Shown piece after piece: positions 17,260 to 26,000 of a stretch of 64,000 bases of DNA; positions within the stretch are counted from its first letter, which is position 1; each line of letters opens with the position of its first letter. The DNA is from Serinicoccus hydrothermalis (GTDB taxonomy: Bacteria > Actinomycetota > Actinomycetes > Actinomycetales > Dermatophilaceae). Made by a program: the position numbers and the translations under genes. Where the stretch lies: contig NZ_CP014989.1 of assembly GCF_001685415.1 (NCBI RefSeq), positions 434,001-498,000 of the forward strand, read 5' to 3'. Under the pieces are notes generated by a model. That model saw nothing but the letters and a program-made list of their open reading frames with translations. It made no database searches and was not told the DNA's origin.

Positions 17260-17295
17260 AAGCCCTGATGAGAAGGGCTTCTCATCAGGGCTTTT
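17260..17295 (+). terminator. Strong intrinsic terminator hairpin
   Basis: Perfect 16-bp stem (17260-17275 with 17278-17293) and a 2-base loop, followed on the plus strand by TTTT. It stands between the IS element and tRNA-Pro. The U-tract favours plus-strand termination, but the stem is symmetrical and could also end the minus-strand tRNA transcript. Confidence 0.85.
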
Positions 17296-17298
17296 CCG

Positions 17299-17372
17299 TC
17301 GGGATGACAGGATTTGAACCTGCGACCCCCTGACCCCCAGTCAGGTGCGCTACCAAGCTGCGCCACATCCCG
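17299..17372 (-). tRNA. tRNA-Pro (anticodon GGG)
   Basis: Read on the minus strand, the 7-bp acceptor stem pairs CGGGATG with CATCCCG, followed by discriminator A. The anticodon arm is CCTGA-CTGGGGG-TCAGG with GGG at positions 34-36, and the T arm reads GCAGGTTCAAATCCTGT. 74 nt without an encoded CCA. GGG reads CCC and CCU proline codons. A -10-like TAACCT lies about 20 nt upstream at 17393-17398. Confidence 0.93.
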
Positions 17373-17392
17373 AGGCCCTTCTGGGCGAGCAT

Positions 17393-17398
17393 CAGGTT
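17393..17398 (-). promoter_or_regulatory. Possible -10 element of tRNA-Pro
   Basis: TAACCT on the minus strand, 20 nt before the mature tRNA 5' end. It matches the actinobacterial TANNNT pattern; a -35 box is not obvious. Confidence 0.4.
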
Positions 17399-17437
17399 AG
17401 CCCATCGCCCACCCGCCGGCCCAATCGCCGCGGGCGG

Positions 17438-18988
17438 TCAGCGGCGCCGCTTCTCGCGCACCCTCACGGAGATCTCGATCGGGCTCCCCACGAAGCCGTA
17501 CTGCTCGCGCAGCCGCCGCTCCAGGAACCGCCGGTAGCCCGCCTCGATGAAGCCCGAGGCGAAGACGACGAAGCGCGGAGGACGGGTGTCGGCCTGGGTC
17601 GCGAAGAGGATGCGCGGCTGCTTGCCGCCCCGCACCGGGTGCGGCTGCGCGGCGACGACCTCACCGAGGAAGCCGTTGAGCTTGGCCGTCGGGATGCGCC
17701 GGTCCCAGGAGGCCAGCGCGGTGTCCAGCGCGGGCACGAGCTTGGCGACGTTGCGCCCGGTGGCCGCCGAGATGTTGACCCGCGGCGCCCAGGTGATCTG
17801 CACGAGCTCGCGCTCGATCTCCCGCTCGAGGTAGTAGCGCCGCTCCTCGTCCAGCGTGTCCCACTTGTTGTAGGCCACGACGAGGGCCCGGCCGGAGTCG
17901 ACCACCTGCTGGATGACCCGGATGTCCTGCTCGGCGATCGGCTCGGAGACGTCGACGAGGACGACCGCCACCTCCGCCTTCTCCAGGGCCGCCTGCGTGC
18001 GCAGCGAGGCGTAGAAGTCGGCGCCCTTGGCCTGGTGCACCCGCCGGCGGATGCCCGCGGTGTCGACGAAACGCCATACCCGGCCGTCGTCGCCGAGCTC
18101 GATGAGCTCGTCCACGGGGTCGCGGGTGGTCCCGGCCACGTCGTCGACGACGACCCGGTCGGAGCCGGCGAGCTTGTTGAGCAGCGAGGACTTGCCGACG
18201 TTGGGGCGCCCGAGCAGCGCGACCCGGCGCGGGCCGCCCTCGGGGGTCGGACCGGCCACCGCGGACCGCTCCGGCAGCACCTCGAGCAGGGCGTCGAGCA
18301 CGTCGCCCGAGCCGCGGCCGTGCAGCGCCGAGACCGGCCAGGGCTGACCCAGCCCCAGGCTCCAGAGCATCGCGGCGTCGGCCTCGAAGCGCTGGTCGTC
18401 GACCTTGTTGGCGACGAGCACCACCGGCTTGCCGGAGCGCCGCAGCAGGCGCACGACCTGCTCGTCGGTGTCGGTGGCGCCGACGGTCGCGTCGACGACG
18501 AACATCACGGCGTCGGCGAGCTCGACGGCGACCTCGGCCTGCTCCGCGACCCGCAGGTGTATGCCCGTGGCGTCGACCTCCCAACCGCCGGTGTCGACGA
18601 GGGTGAAGCGGCGCCCGGACCAGTCCGCGTCGTAGGAGACGCGGTCGCGGGTCACGCCCGGCACGTCCTCGACGACCGCCTCCCGGCGTCCGATGATGCG
18701 GTTGACCAGGCTCGACTTGCCCACGTTGGGGCGACCGACGACGGCCACCACCGGCCGGCCCCCGACGTCCTCCCCCACGTCCACGGGCAGCTCGCCGCGC
18801 TCGACGAGCGCCTGGTCCTCCTCGGACAGCTCGAAGTCGACGAGCCCGGCGCGCAGCGCCTGCTCCAGCGCCTCGTCCTGCTCGCTGGCCTCGAGGTCGG
18901 GCAGCTCGTCGGGGTCGCCGACGGTCCACTCCACCTCGACCTCGTCGACCTCGGCGTCGCCGGACCGCCGGCCGTCCTGCTCGGTCAT
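17438..18988 (-). CDS. der: GTPase Der (EngA), ribosome assembly
   Basis: 516 residues from ATG 18988. Two tandem GTPase domains each carry G1 ([24 protein letters not shown]), G3 (DTGGW, DTAGI) and G4 (NKVD, NKWD) motifs. The C-terminal KH-like domain ends in the basic REKRRR. Der binds the 50S subunit during late assembly. An acidic N-terminal extension of about 80 residues precedes the first G domain, common in actinobacteria. The start overlaps the sufE stop by 4 nt (ATGA). In most relatives der follows cmk directly; here sseA and sufE lie between. Confidence 0.96.
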   Translation of the reverse strand: MTEQDGRRSGDAEVDEVEVEWTVGDPDELPDLEASEQDEALEQALRAGLVDFELSEEDQALVERGELPVDVGEDVGGRPVVAVVGRPNVGKSSLVNRIIGRREAVVEDVPGVTRDRVSYDADWSGRRFTLVDTGGWEVDATGIHLRVAEQAEVAVELADAVMFVVDATVGATDTDEQVVRLLRRSGKPVVLVANKVDDQRFEADAAMLWSLGLGQPWPVSALHGRGSGDVLDALLEVLPERSAVAGPTPEGGPRRVALLGRPNVGKSSLLNKLAGSDRVVVDDVAGTTRDPVDELIELGDDGRVWRFVDTAGIRRRVHQAKGADFYASLRTQAALEKAEVAVVLVDVSEPIAEQDIRVIQQVVDSGRALVVAYNKWDTLDEERRYYLEREIERELVQITWAPRVNISAATGRNVAKLVPALDTALASWDRRIPTAKLNGFLGEVVAAQPHPVRGGKQPRILFATQADTRPPRFVVFASGFIEAGYRRFLERRLREQYGFVGSPIEISVRVREKRRR

Positions 18989-19464
18989 GCGCGCTCCCCT
19001 GCAGCGATGGCGTCGGAGCGCAGCCGCACCTGGCGCTTGATCCGTCCGAGCATGCCGACCATGCCGCGCATGCGCAGCGGCGAGACGGCCTCGGCCAGCC
19101 CGAAGCGGTAGGGCGCGTCGTCGGGCACGTCGAGCACCTGCTGGGCACCCAGCCCGTCCAGCCCCTCGTGCAGGATGCCGGCGAAGCCGCGCGTGGTCGG
19201 CGCCTCGGCCGGGGCGTCGAAGAACAGCCGCACGGTGCGGTCGGCGTCGTCCCCGACCTCGACGGCGAGGAAGAGCGGCGACTGGCACTCGTCCACCCGC
19301 TCCATCTGGTCCAGGTGGCCCTCGTAGCGCTCCGGCAGGCCGGGCAGCTCGCGGGAGAGCTCCAGCAGCAGCTGCAGCCGGTCGGACTGGCTCACCGCGT
19401 GGAACTCCTCGGCGAGCTCGGCCATCGCCTCCGGGAGATCGGCGCGGTCGGTCTCTGCAGGCAT
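18985..19464 (-). CDS. sufE: SufE family sulfur acceptor protein
   Basis: 159 residues. The conserved Cys that takes persulfide sulfur from a cysteine desulfurase is in [14 protein letters not shown], and the C-terminal [17 protein letters not shown] helix is family-typical. The start ATG 19464 is embedded in GGTATGCC with GAG ahead. It lies 3 bp after the thiosulfate sulfurtransferase gene and overlaps der, so SufE and SseA form a sulfur-handling pair inside the cmk-der operon. Confidence 0.88.
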   Translation of the reverse strand: MPAETDRADLPEAMAELAEEFHAVSQSDRLQLLLELSRELPGLPERYEGHLDQMERVDECQSPLFLAVEVGDDADRTVRLFFDAPAEAPTTRGFAGILHEGLDGLGAQQVLDVPDDAPYRFGLAEAVSPLRMRGMVGMLGRIKRQVRLRSDAIAAGERA

Positions 19465-19467
19465 ACC

Positions 19468-20331
19468 TCAGCGCTCCACCGGCACACCGACCGAGTTGCC
19501 CCACTCGGTCCAGGAGCCGTCGTAGTTGCGGACGTTCTCGAAGCCCAGCAGGTGGGTGAGCACGAACCACGTGTGGCTCGAGCGCTCGCCGATGCGGCAG
19601 TAGGCGACGACGTCGTCGGAGGTCGCCAGGCCCTGCTCCTGCTGGTAGATCTCCTCCAGCTCTTCGCGCGACTTGAAGGTGCCGTCCTCGTTGGCCGCAC
19701 GGGCCCACGGCACCGACTTCGCCCCCGGGATGTGGCCGCCGCGCATGGCGCCCTCCTGCGGGTAGTCGGGCATGTGCAGCAGCTCGCCGGAGAACTCACC
19801 GGGCGAGCGGACGTCGACCATCGGCTGCCCGAGGTGCTCCAGGACGTCGGCCTTGAACGCGCGCACCTGGGTGTCGTCGCGCTCGACGACCGGGTAGGAC
19901 GCCGGCGTCACCTCGGACGCACCGGCGGTCATCTCCCGGCCCTCGGCGATCCAGGCGGCGCGGCCGCCGTCGAGCAGCCGGACGTCCTCGTGGCCGAAGA
20001 GCGTCATGACCCAGAGGGCATACGCGGCCCACCAGTTGGAGCGGTCGCCGTAGATCACGACGGTCGTGTCGCGGCCCACGCCGCGGGCGCCCATGACCTC
20101 GGCGAAGCGCTCGCCGTCGACGTAGTCGCGGGTCACCGGGTCGTTGAGGTCGGTATGCCAGTCGAGCTTGCGGGCGCCGGGGATGTGGCCGGTGTCGTAG
20201 AGCAGGACGTCCTCGTCGGACTCGAGCACGACGACCTGCGGGTCGTCGAGGTGCTCGGCGAGCCACTCGGTGGTGACGAGACGCTCGGGGTGGGCGTAGG
20301 CGGAGATCTTCTCGGAGTTCTGCGTGCTCAT
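19468..20331 (-). CDS. sseA: Thiosulfate/3-mercaptopyruvate sulfurtransferase, two rhodanese domains
   Basis: 287 residues made of an inactive N-terminal and an active C-terminal rhodanese domain. The C-terminal active loop is CRIGERSS, a Cys-x6 loop typical of actinobacterial SseA/CysA-type sulfurtransferases. The N-terminal domain has the corresponding YGDRSNWW, without Cys. HIPGAR and HIPGAK motifs mark both domains. It probably passes sulfane sulfur to the adjacent SufE. The exact sulfur donor cannot be read from sequence. Confidence 0.88.
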   Translation of the reverse strand: MSTQNSEKISAYAHPERLVTTEWLAEHLDDPQVVVLESDEDVLLYDTGHIPGARKLDWHTDLNDPVTRDYVDGERFAEVMGARGVGRDTTVVIYGDRSNWWAAYALWVMTLFGHEDVRLLDGGRAAWIAEGREMTAGASEVTPASYPVVERDDTQVRAFKADVLEHLGQPMVDVRSPGEFSGELLHMPDYPQEGAMRGGHIPGAKSVPWARAANEDGTFKSREELEEIYQQEQGLATSDDVVAYCRIGERSSHTWFVLTHLLGFENVRNYDGSWTEWGNSVGVPVER

Positions 20332-20377
20332 GTCGTTCTCCTCGGGTCGGCGTCAGGGGTATGTCGGGGGCGGGCGG

Positions 20378-21127
20378 TCAGGCAGGGCCGCCGGCGTGCC
20401 CGTCGGGCGAGGTGGCCGGCTCCTCTTCGTGCTGGGCCGGCTCGACCTCACCGCGGACCAGGGCCAGCACGGCAGCCACCACCTGGTCGAAGTCAAGCTC
20501 TGAGGTGTCCAACGTCACGACCCCGTCCGCGGCTTCCATGAAGGCGCTCACGGTGGAGTCCTGCCGGTCCCGGCGGACGATCTGGTCGCGGGTGGCCTCG
20601 ACCTGGTCCGCGTCGGCGCCGCCGTGCAGCTCGGTGGAGCGCCGGGCGAGGCGCGCCTCCTCCGAGGCGGTGACGAGGATGCGGTGCTCGGCGTCCGGGG
20701 CGACGACGGTGGTGATGTCGCGACCCTCGGCGACGATGCCGCCACGCTCGTCCCGGGCCTCGGAGATGATCTCGCGCTGGCGGCGACGCAGCTCGGCGCG
20801 CACGTCGAGGTTGGTGGCCACGGTCGAGACCTGCGAGGTCACGCGGGTCTCGCGGATGGCGCTCGTGATGTCCGTGCCGCCCACGCGCAGGGTCTGGTCG
20901 TCGGGGTCGGTCGAGATCTCCAGCGGCAGGTCGCGGGCCGCCTGCGCCACGGCCTCCTGGTCGGTGAGGTCGACCTCCTGGTCCAGGCAGTGCCAGGCGA
21001 CCGCGCGGTACATCGCGCCGGTGTCCAGGTAGCCCAGGCCCAGCTCGCGCGCCACGGCCTTGGACACGGAGGACTTGCCGGACCCGCTGGGTCCGTCGAT
21101 GGCGATGGTGAGGGGGCTGGACGGCAC
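20378..21127 (-). CDS. cmk: Cytidylate kinase
   Basis: 249 residues from GTG 21127. P-loop AIDGPSGSGKSSVSK, then YLDTGAMYRAVAW and GRDITTVVAPDAEHRILVTAS are diagnostic of CMP/dCMP kinase. The C-terminal tail past about residue 225 is Glu- and Ala-rich and extra. A -10-like TAGGCT lies only 6 nt before the GTG, with no Shine-Dalgarno, so the mRNA is probably leaderless. Confidence 0.95.
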   Translation of the reverse strand: MPSSPLTIAIDGPSGSGKSSVSKAVARELGLGYLDTGAMYRAVAWHCLDQEVDLTDQEAVAQAARDLPLEISTDPDDQTLRVGGTDITSAIRETRVTSQVSTVATNLDVRAELRRRQREIISEARDERGGIVAEGRDITTVVAPDAEHRILVTASEEARLARRSTELHGGADADQVEATRDQIVRRDRQDSTVSAFMEAADGVVTLDTSELDFDQVVAAVLALVRGEVEPAQHEEEPATSPDGHAGGPA

Positions 21128-21133
21128 CCGTCC

Positions 21134-21139
21134 AGCCTA
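21134..21139 (-). promoter_or_regulatory. -10 element of cmk, leaderless configuration
   Basis: TAGGCT on the minus strand, 6 nt from the GTG start, so transcription would begin at or next to the start codon. Confidence 0.5.
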
Positions 21140-21184
21140 ACGGCCGCAACGGCATACCCCGCACCGGTCACTCCGGACACTGGG

Positions 21185-21261
21185 CGCCGGTTTGTCACTC
21201 AGCAGCCTGCTCGAGGGGGCTCTCGAGTGACGTACCGGCGTTCAGACGGAGGAAGTCCGTC
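21185..21261 (-). other. Structured rluB-cmk intergenic region
   Basis: Two nested inverted repeats share one axis: CGCCGGT/ACCGGCG (21185-21191, 21234-21240) and GTCACTC/GAGTGAC (21194-21200, 21225-21231). Together they form a long hairpin with a 2-nt internal loop. A second small hairpin, GACGGA/TCCGTC (21245-21261), sits just past the rluB stop. No U-tract follows, so this may be a Rho-dependent or processing site that separates rluB from the cmk promoter. Confidence 0.5.
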
Positions 21262-21267
21262 CCCGCC

Positions 21268-22209
21268 CTACTCCCCCGCCGCGGCGTAGAGCTGGGCGAC
21301 CTCCTCGGCGGACAGGGCGCGGTACTTCCCGGGGCGCAGCTCGGCCAGCTTGATCGGGCCCACCTGCACCCGCGAGAGCGCCTCGACCGGGTAGCCGACC
21401 TCCTCCATCATGCGGCGCACGATGTGCTTGCGGCCCTCGTGCAGCACGATCTCGATGATCGAGTGGCCGGGGATGTCGTCGACGAGCCGGAAGCTGTCGG
21501 CCTTCGCCAGACCGTCCTCCAGCTCGACCCCGTCGCGCAGCTGCTTGCCGATCCCCGGCGCGACGACGCCGTGGACCTGCGCGACATACGTCTTGGGCAC
21601 GCCGTATGCCGGGTGCTGGAGCTTGTGGGCGAGGTCGCCGTCGTTGGTGAGCAGGAGGAGTCCCTCGGTGTCGACGTCGAGCCGCCCGACGTGGAACAGC
21701 CGGCGCGAGAGGTGGCCGACGTAGTCGGTGAGGCACGGCCGACCCTCCTCGTCCTCCATCGTGGAGACGACGCCGGCGGGCTTGTTGAAGGCGAGGTAGA
21801 CCTTGTCGGTGTCGACGACGACGCGGTCGCCGTCGACGTGCACGGTCTGGCTGCTCGGGTCGACGCGCACGCCGAGCTCGACGACCACCTGGCCGTCGAC
21901 CTCGACCCGGCCCTCCTCGATGAGCTTCTCGCAGGCGCGGCGGCTGCCGAAGCCGGCACCGGCGAGCAGCTTCTGCAGCCGCACGCCGTCCGGGCTGTGG
22001 ACGTCGCGGCTCGCCGGGTCCGGCGGGGTGGTGGGCCGACGCCGACGCGGGGGGCGAGTGCCGCCCGCGCGACGCGGCCCGGCTCCTCCGCCCTGGGCGG
22101 GCACCCGGGGTCCGCCCTTGCCCCCGGACCGGCCGCCGCCGGACCGGCCGCCCTGACCGGGACGACCCTGGCCGCCACGGGATCCGGGGTTCTTCTTGCC
22201 GCTGCTCAT
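21268..22209 (-). CDS. rluB: RluB-type 23S rRNA pseudouridine synthase
   Basis: 313 residues from ATG 22209, overlapping scpB by 4 nt. An N-terminal low-complexity Gly/Arg/Pro extension of about 80 residues precedes the S4 RNA-binding domain (VRLQKLLAGAGFGSRRACEK). The catalytic Asp lies in FHVGRLDVDTEGLLLLTNDG, and the C-terminus has HEGRKHIVRRMMEEVG. It modifies helix 89 of 23S rRNA. The basic extension is common in actinobacterial members and probably binds RNA. Confidence 0.93.
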   Translation of the reverse strand: MSSGKKNPGSRGGQGRPGQGGRSGGGRSGGKGGPRVPAQGGGAGPRRAGGTRPPRRRRPTTPPDPASRDVHSPDGVRLQKLLAGAGFGSRRACEKLIEEGRVEVDGQVVVELGVRVDPSSQTVHVDGDRVVVDTDKVYLAFNKPAGVVSTMEDEEGRPCLTDYVGHLSRRLFHVGRLDVDTEGLLLLTNDGDLAHKLQHPAYGVPKTYVAQVHGVVAPGIGKQLRDGVELEDGLAKADSFRLVDDIPGHSIIEIVLHEGRKHIVRRMMEEVGYPVEALSRVQVGPIKLAELRPGKYRALSAEEVAQLYAAAGE

Positions 22210-22841
22210 GCGAGTCCTTCCGATGCGAGCTCCTCGAGCACCTCGGCCGAGGGGAGATAGGGGGCCAGTGCGGGCAGGTCGTCGAGCGTGTCCAGACCCA
22301 TCCGCTGCAGGAAGAGGTCGGTGGTGCCGTAGAGCACCGCCCCGCCCGTGGGGTCCTGACCGGTCTCGGTGACCATGCCGCGAGCCAGCAGCGTCCGCAC
22401 CACCCCGTCGACGTTCACGCCGCGGATGGCGCCGATCCGGGCCCTGCTGATCGGCTGGCGGTAGGCGATGACCGCGAGCGTCTCGAGCGCGGCCTGGGTG
22501 AGCCGGGCCTGCTGACCACCCAGGAGGAACTTCTCCACCACCGGCGCGTATTCCGGGCGGCTGTAGACGCGCCACCCGCCACCGAGGCGGCGCAGCATGA
22601 AACCGCGGTTGCCCTGGGCATACTCCTGGGCGAGGTCGTCGAGCACGGCGCCGACGTCCTCCACCGGCAGCTCCAGGGCACTGGCGAGGGACTCCTCGGT
22701 CACCGGTTCGTCGATGACCATGAGCACCGCCTCGACCGCCGACCGCGCCCCGCCGGGGAAGTCGTTGATGTCGAAGGCGACCTGCTCCTGCTCCGGCTCG
22801 TCGGCGACCTCCGCCGGTGTGCCGTCATCCTGCTGGCTCAT
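22206..22841 (-). CDS. scpB: Segregation and condensation protein B
   Basis: 211 residues. Tandem winged-helix domains with the family motif TQAALETLAVIAYRQPISR and IRGVNVDGVVRTLLARGMV. It binds ScpA and SMC in the bacterial condensin. Overlaps scpA by 17 nt and rluB by 4 nt. Confidence 0.95.
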   Translation of the reverse strand: MSQQDDGTPAEVADEPEQEQVAFDINDFPGGARSAVEAVLMVIDEPVTEESLASALELPVEDVGAVLDDLAQEYAQGNRGFMLRRLGGGWRVYSRPEYAPVVEKFLLGGQQARLTQAALETLAVIAYRQPISRARIGAIRGVNVDGVVRTLLARGMVTETGQDPTGGAVLYGTTDLFLQRMGLDTLDDLPALAPYLPSAEVLEELASEGLA

Positions 22842-23721
22842 CCGCCACCTCCTCGTCGAACTCCGCCCCGACCTGCGTGCTCACCCCGCCCGACTCCGGC
22901 CCGGTCCAGCGCACCGTGAGCTCGCCCAGGGCCTCGTCCTGCTCCAGCGCGACGACGGAGTCGCGGTAGAGGTCCAGCAGCGCCAGGAAGCGCGCGACGA
23001 TGACCAGCGTGGAGTCGGCGTCGGCCACGAGGTCGCGAAAGCCGGCGCTGCCCCGCTCGCGCAGCCGGCCGACGAGGATCGAGGCCTGCTCCCGGACGGA
23101 GACCTGGGCCGCGTGCAGGTGGTCGACCCCGACCGCCGGCGGCGGCCGCGGGATCATGGCGCGCCCGGCGATCATCGCCAGCTGCTCCGGGGTGACCGTC
23201 AGCACGAGCTCGGGCAGCAGCGAGGCGAAGCGCTCCTCCACCCCGACGTCGCGCGCGAAGATCCGGCCCTTGCCCTCCATCTGCAGGCGCAGCTCGTCGG
23301 CGACCTGCTTGAACGCGCGGTACTGCAGCAGCCGGGCGAAGAGGAGGTCGCGGGCCTCGATGAGCGCGAGGTCCTCCTCGTCGTCCTCGCGGCCGCTGGG
23401 CAGCAGGCGGGCCGCCTTGAGGTCGAGCAGCGTGGCCGCGATGAGCACGAACTCGCTCGCCTGCGACAGGTCCCACTCCTCCTCGCCGTCCTGCGCGGCG
23501 CGCAGGTAGGCGACGAACTCGTCGGTGACCCGGGCCAGGGCGATCTCGGTGACGTCGAGCTTGTGCTTGGCGATGAGGCCCAGCAGCAGCTCGAAGGGGC
23601 CGGAGAAGACGTCGAGGTGCACCTCGAAGCCGCGGCGGCCGGAGACGAGCACCCCGCCCGGGGTCTGCGCCGGGGGCTGGGACTCGCCCGCCTGGTGCTC
23701 CGGGGCGGGCGCGGGCGGCAT
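22825..23721 (-). CDS. scpA: Segregation and condensation protein A (kleisin)
   Basis: 298 residues from ATG 23721, within a GGTATGCC motif. The N-terminal SMC-neck binding segment reads FEVHLDVFSGPFELLLGLIA, then DVTEIALARVTDEFVAYL and ASEFVLIAATLLDLKAARLL. The C-terminal winged helix ends near residue 275. It bridges SMC heads together with ScpB. Start choice gives a Pro/Gln-rich leader of about 25 residues. Confidence 0.95.
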   Translation of the reverse strand: MPPAPAPEHQAGESQPPAQTPGGVLVSGRRGFEVHLDVFSGPFELLLGLIAKHKLDVTEIALARVTDEFVAYLRAAQDGEEEWDLSQASEFVLIAATLLDLKAARLLPSGREDDEEDLALIEARDLLFARLLQYRAFKQVADELRLQMEGKGRIFARDVGVEERFASLLPELVLTVTPEQLAMIAGRAMIPRPPPAVGVDHLHAAQVSVREQASILVGRLRERGSAGFRDLVADADSTLVIVARFLALLDLYRDSVVALEQDEALGELTVRWTGPESGGVSTQVGAEFDEEVADEPAG

Positions 23722-23732
23722 ACCCACCTCGC

Positions 23733-24617
23733 TCAGGGGGCGCCGCCGCGCGCGATGAGCTCCCGGGCGAGCTGACGGTATGCCTCGGCGCCGGAGTGCG
23801 TGCTGGCGTAGCTCGTGATGGGCTCGGCGGCCAGGGTCGCGTCCGGGAACTTCACCGTGCGGCTGATGACGGTGTGGAAGACGGTGTCGCCGAAGTGGTC
23901 GACGACGCTGCGCACGACCTCGCGCGAGTGCAGGGTGCGGCCGTCGTACATCGTCGCGAGGATGCCGTCGATCTCCAGCCGCGGGTTGAGCCGGTCGGTG
24001 ATCTTCTCGATGGTCTCGATGAGCAGCGCGACGCCGCGCATGGCGAAGAACTCGGTCTCCAGCGGGATGACGACCCCGTGGGAGGCGGTGAGCGCGTTGA
24101 CCGTGAGCAGGCCCAGGGAGGGCTGGCAGTCGATGAAGATGACGTCGTAGTCGTCCATGACGGGGCGCAGGGTGCGGGCGAGCACCTGCTCGCGGGCGAC
24201 CTCGCCGACGAGCTGCACCTCGGCCGCGGACAGGTCGATGTTGGCCGGGAGGATGTCGATGCCGGGGACCGAGGTGGGCTGGATGACGTCGTGCACGTCG
24301 TGGCCCCGCTCGACGAGCAGGTTGTAGATCGTGACGTCGAGGTCGTGCGTGCGCACCCCGAGGCCGACCGAGAGGGCGCCCTGCGGGTCGAAGTCGACCA
24401 TGAGCACCTTGCGGCCGTACTCCGCCAGCGCGGCGCCGAGGTTGATGGTCGACGTGGTCTTGCCGACGCCGCCCTTCTGGTTGCACATCGCGATGATGCG
24501 CGCCGGGCCGTGGCTCGCGAGGGGCTCGGGCACGGGGAAGTCGGGCAGCGGCCGGCCGGTGGGGCCCTCCTGGCCCACGCCCGAGGTCTCGGTGCCGGGC
24601 AGCCGGTCGTGACTCAC
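23733..24617 (-). CDS. ParA/Soj family ATPase
   Basis: 294 residues from GTG 24617 with GGAG upstream. Deviant Walker A CNQKGGVGKTTSTINLGAAL, Walker A' VDFDPQGALS and Walker B FIDCQPSLG are complete. This is the ParA paralogue that accompanies scpAB in actinobacteria, not the origin-linked one, because no parB follows. Its role is in chromosome organisation, exact partner unknown. Confidence 0.92.
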   Translation of the reverse strand: MSHDRLPGTETSGVGQEGPTGRPLPDFPVPEPLASHGPARIIAMCNQKGGVGKTTSTINLGAALAEYGRKVLMVDFDPQGALSVGLGVRTHDLDVTIYNLLVERGHDVHDVIQPTSVPGIDILPANIDLSAAEVQLVGEVAREQVLARTLRPVMDDYDVIFIDCQPSLGLLTVNALTASHGVVIPLETEFFAMRGVALLIETIEKITDRLNPRLEIDGILATMYDGRTLHSREVVRSVVDHFGDTVFHTVISRTVKFPDATLAAEPITSYASTHSGAEAYRQLARELIARGGAP

Positions 24618-24736
24618 GTGGTGTCTCCAGATCCGTTCGGGGTGGTCGGCGTCCCGCCGATCGGTCCGACCTTAATCCACGGGTCCAGGTCCGGTCATCC
24701 GCCTGGACCTCGACCTGAGGTCGAAGTGTCCGCAGC

Positions 24737-24791
24737 GACCGGACACCCCTTGTGTCCGCATCTCCCCCGACCGGACACCCCGTCTGTCCGC
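24737..24791 (+). repeat. Two 23-bp hairpin repeats between xerD and parA
   Basis: Units 24737-24759 and 24769-24791 both begin GACCGGACACCCC and end TGTCCGC, so each forms a GGACA/TGTCC stem with a 7-nt loop. Two more copies, inverted, occur at 27224-27288 in the his operon. They lie immediately beyond the xerD stop, where they could act as a terminator or mRNA stabiliser. Confidence 0.75.
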
Positions 24792-24795
24792 CCGC

Positions 24796-25773
24796 TCAGC
24801 GGCGCGCACGGGGGTGGGACTGGGCATACACCTCGCGCAGGTGCTGCGTGGACACGTGCGTGTAGATCTGGGTGGTCGCGACCGAGGCGTGGCCGAGGAG
24901 CTCCTGGACCACCCGGACGTCGGCGCCGCCGTCGAGCAGGTGGGTGGCGAAGGAGTGGCGCAGGGTGTGCGGGGAGATCTCGGCGCGGAGGTCGGCGCGG
25001 TCGGCGGCCGCCCGGATGGCGTTCCACGCGGACTGGCGGGACAGGCGCCCGCCCCGCGCGTTGACGAAGACCGCCGGCGTGCCGCTGCCCTTCCGGGCCA
25101 GCTCGGGGCGCCCGCGCACGAGCCACGCGTCGAGCGCGTCCCGGGCATACCGACCCATGGGCACCACCCGCTCCTTGCGCCCCTTGCCGAAGAGGCGCAC
25201 GACACCAGGGAGCTCTCCGTCGGCGGCCGCCTCGGGGCGCGCGAGGTCCAGGTCGTCGACGTCGAGGGCGATGGCCTCGCTGACCCGGGCGCCGCAGCCG
25301 TAGAGCACCTCGAGCAGCGCCCGGTCGCGCAGTGCCGCCGGGGTGTCCCCCACCGACGCGGCCTGGATCAGCCGCTCGACGTCGGTGGCGCTCAGCGCCT
25401 TGGGCAGCCGCCGCGGCGGCGTCGGCGGGGCGACGTCCCGGGACGGGTCGTCCTCGACCTCTCCCTCGACCGCGAGGAAGGTGTGCAGGCCGCGCACCGC
25501 GACGACCGCGCGGGCGGCCGAGGTCGGGGCGAGCGGCGGGTGGTCGGCGTCCCCTGCGCGCAGGTGAGCCAGGAACTGCGTGACGTGCTCGGGGCGCACC
25601 TCGCCCGCGGCGGTGATGCCGTGGTCACCGAGGAAGTCGAGGTAGCGACGCAGGTCGCGCCGGTAGGCCGACAACGTGTGCTCGGACCGCCCCCGCTCCA
25701 CCCGCAGGTGGTCCAGCCAGTCCCCCACCGCCCGCCCCAGCGGCGTCTGGGTCGGGGGCATCGGCGGTGTCAC
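24796..25773 (-). CDS. xerD: Tyrosine recombinase XerD
   Basis: 325 residues from GTG 25773, preceded by AGAGGA at 9 nt. The upstream frame stays open through a repeat array but lacks family similarity, so I excluded it. The N-terminal SAM-like core-binding domain (DHLRVERGRSEHTLSAYRRD) is followed by the catalytic domain with Arg in GARVSEAIALD, HTLRHSFATHLL, LLGHASVATTQIYTHV and the nucleophilic Tyr. It resolves chromosome dimers at dif with XerC. Its place before parA-scpAB is standard. Confidence 0.92.
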   Translation of the reverse strand: MTPPMPPTQTPLGRAVGDWLDHLRVERGRSEHTLSAYRRDLRRYLDFLGDHGITAAGEVRPEHVTQFLAHLRAGDADHPPLAPTSAARAVVAVRGLHTFLAVEGEVEDDPSRDVAPPTPPRRLPKALSATDVERLIQAASVGDTPAALRDRALLEVLYGCGARVSEAIALDVDDLDLARPEAAADGELPGVVRLFGKGRKERVVPMGRYARDALDAWLVRGRPELARKGSGTPAVFVNARGGRLSRQSAWNAIRAAADRADLRAEISPHTLRHSFATHLLDGGADVRVVQELLGHASVATTQIYTHVSTQHLREVYAQSHPRARR

Positions 25774-25796
25774 GCCCCCGATCCTCTCAGCACCCG

Positions 25797-25977
25797 GACC
25801 GGCCGCACGGTTTGTGTCGACCGACCGCGCACTTTGCGTCCACCGACCGCGCACCTTGTGTCGACTGACCGCGCACTTTGTGTTCTGCAGCGCAAACCGT
25901 GCGGCCGGTCCGCGCAAACCGTGCGGCCGGTCCGCGCAAACCGTGCGGCCGGTCCGACCAAACCCTGCGGCCGGTCG
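25797..25977. repeat. Inverted array of eight 22-bp units
   Basis: Four units in one orientation (25797-25884), a 5-bp spacer, then four units as their reverse complement (25890-25977). Core text is GACCGGCCGCACGGTTTG. The right-hand units R1-R3 are identical over 22 bp, while the left-hand ones have diverged. The array fills the divergent gap between xerD and the membrane-protein gene at 26001, leaving only about 24 bp on either side. Not a CRISPR: units abut with no spacers. Confidence 0.85.
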
Positions 25978-26000
25978 GGGAGGTGGGTGAGGATGACCCC

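Noticed and set aside
17145-17366. A minus-strand frame with an RRFKSCHPD-type peptide
   Set aside because: It lies across tRNA-Pro and the terminator; this peptide is a well-known artefact of translating tRNA genes.
25774-25917. N-terminal extension of xerD into the repeat array
   Set aside because: Peptide is repeat-encoded (RSVDT, KVRGR) and the GTG at 25773 has a proper ribosome-binding site.
25797-25977. Possible CRISPR array
   Set aside because: Units abut without unique spacers, half are inverted, and no cas gene is present.
25797-25977. Possible dif site beside xerD
   Set aside because: No 28-bp dif-like arrangement of two 11-bp arms around a 6-bp centre, and the units are longer and tandem.
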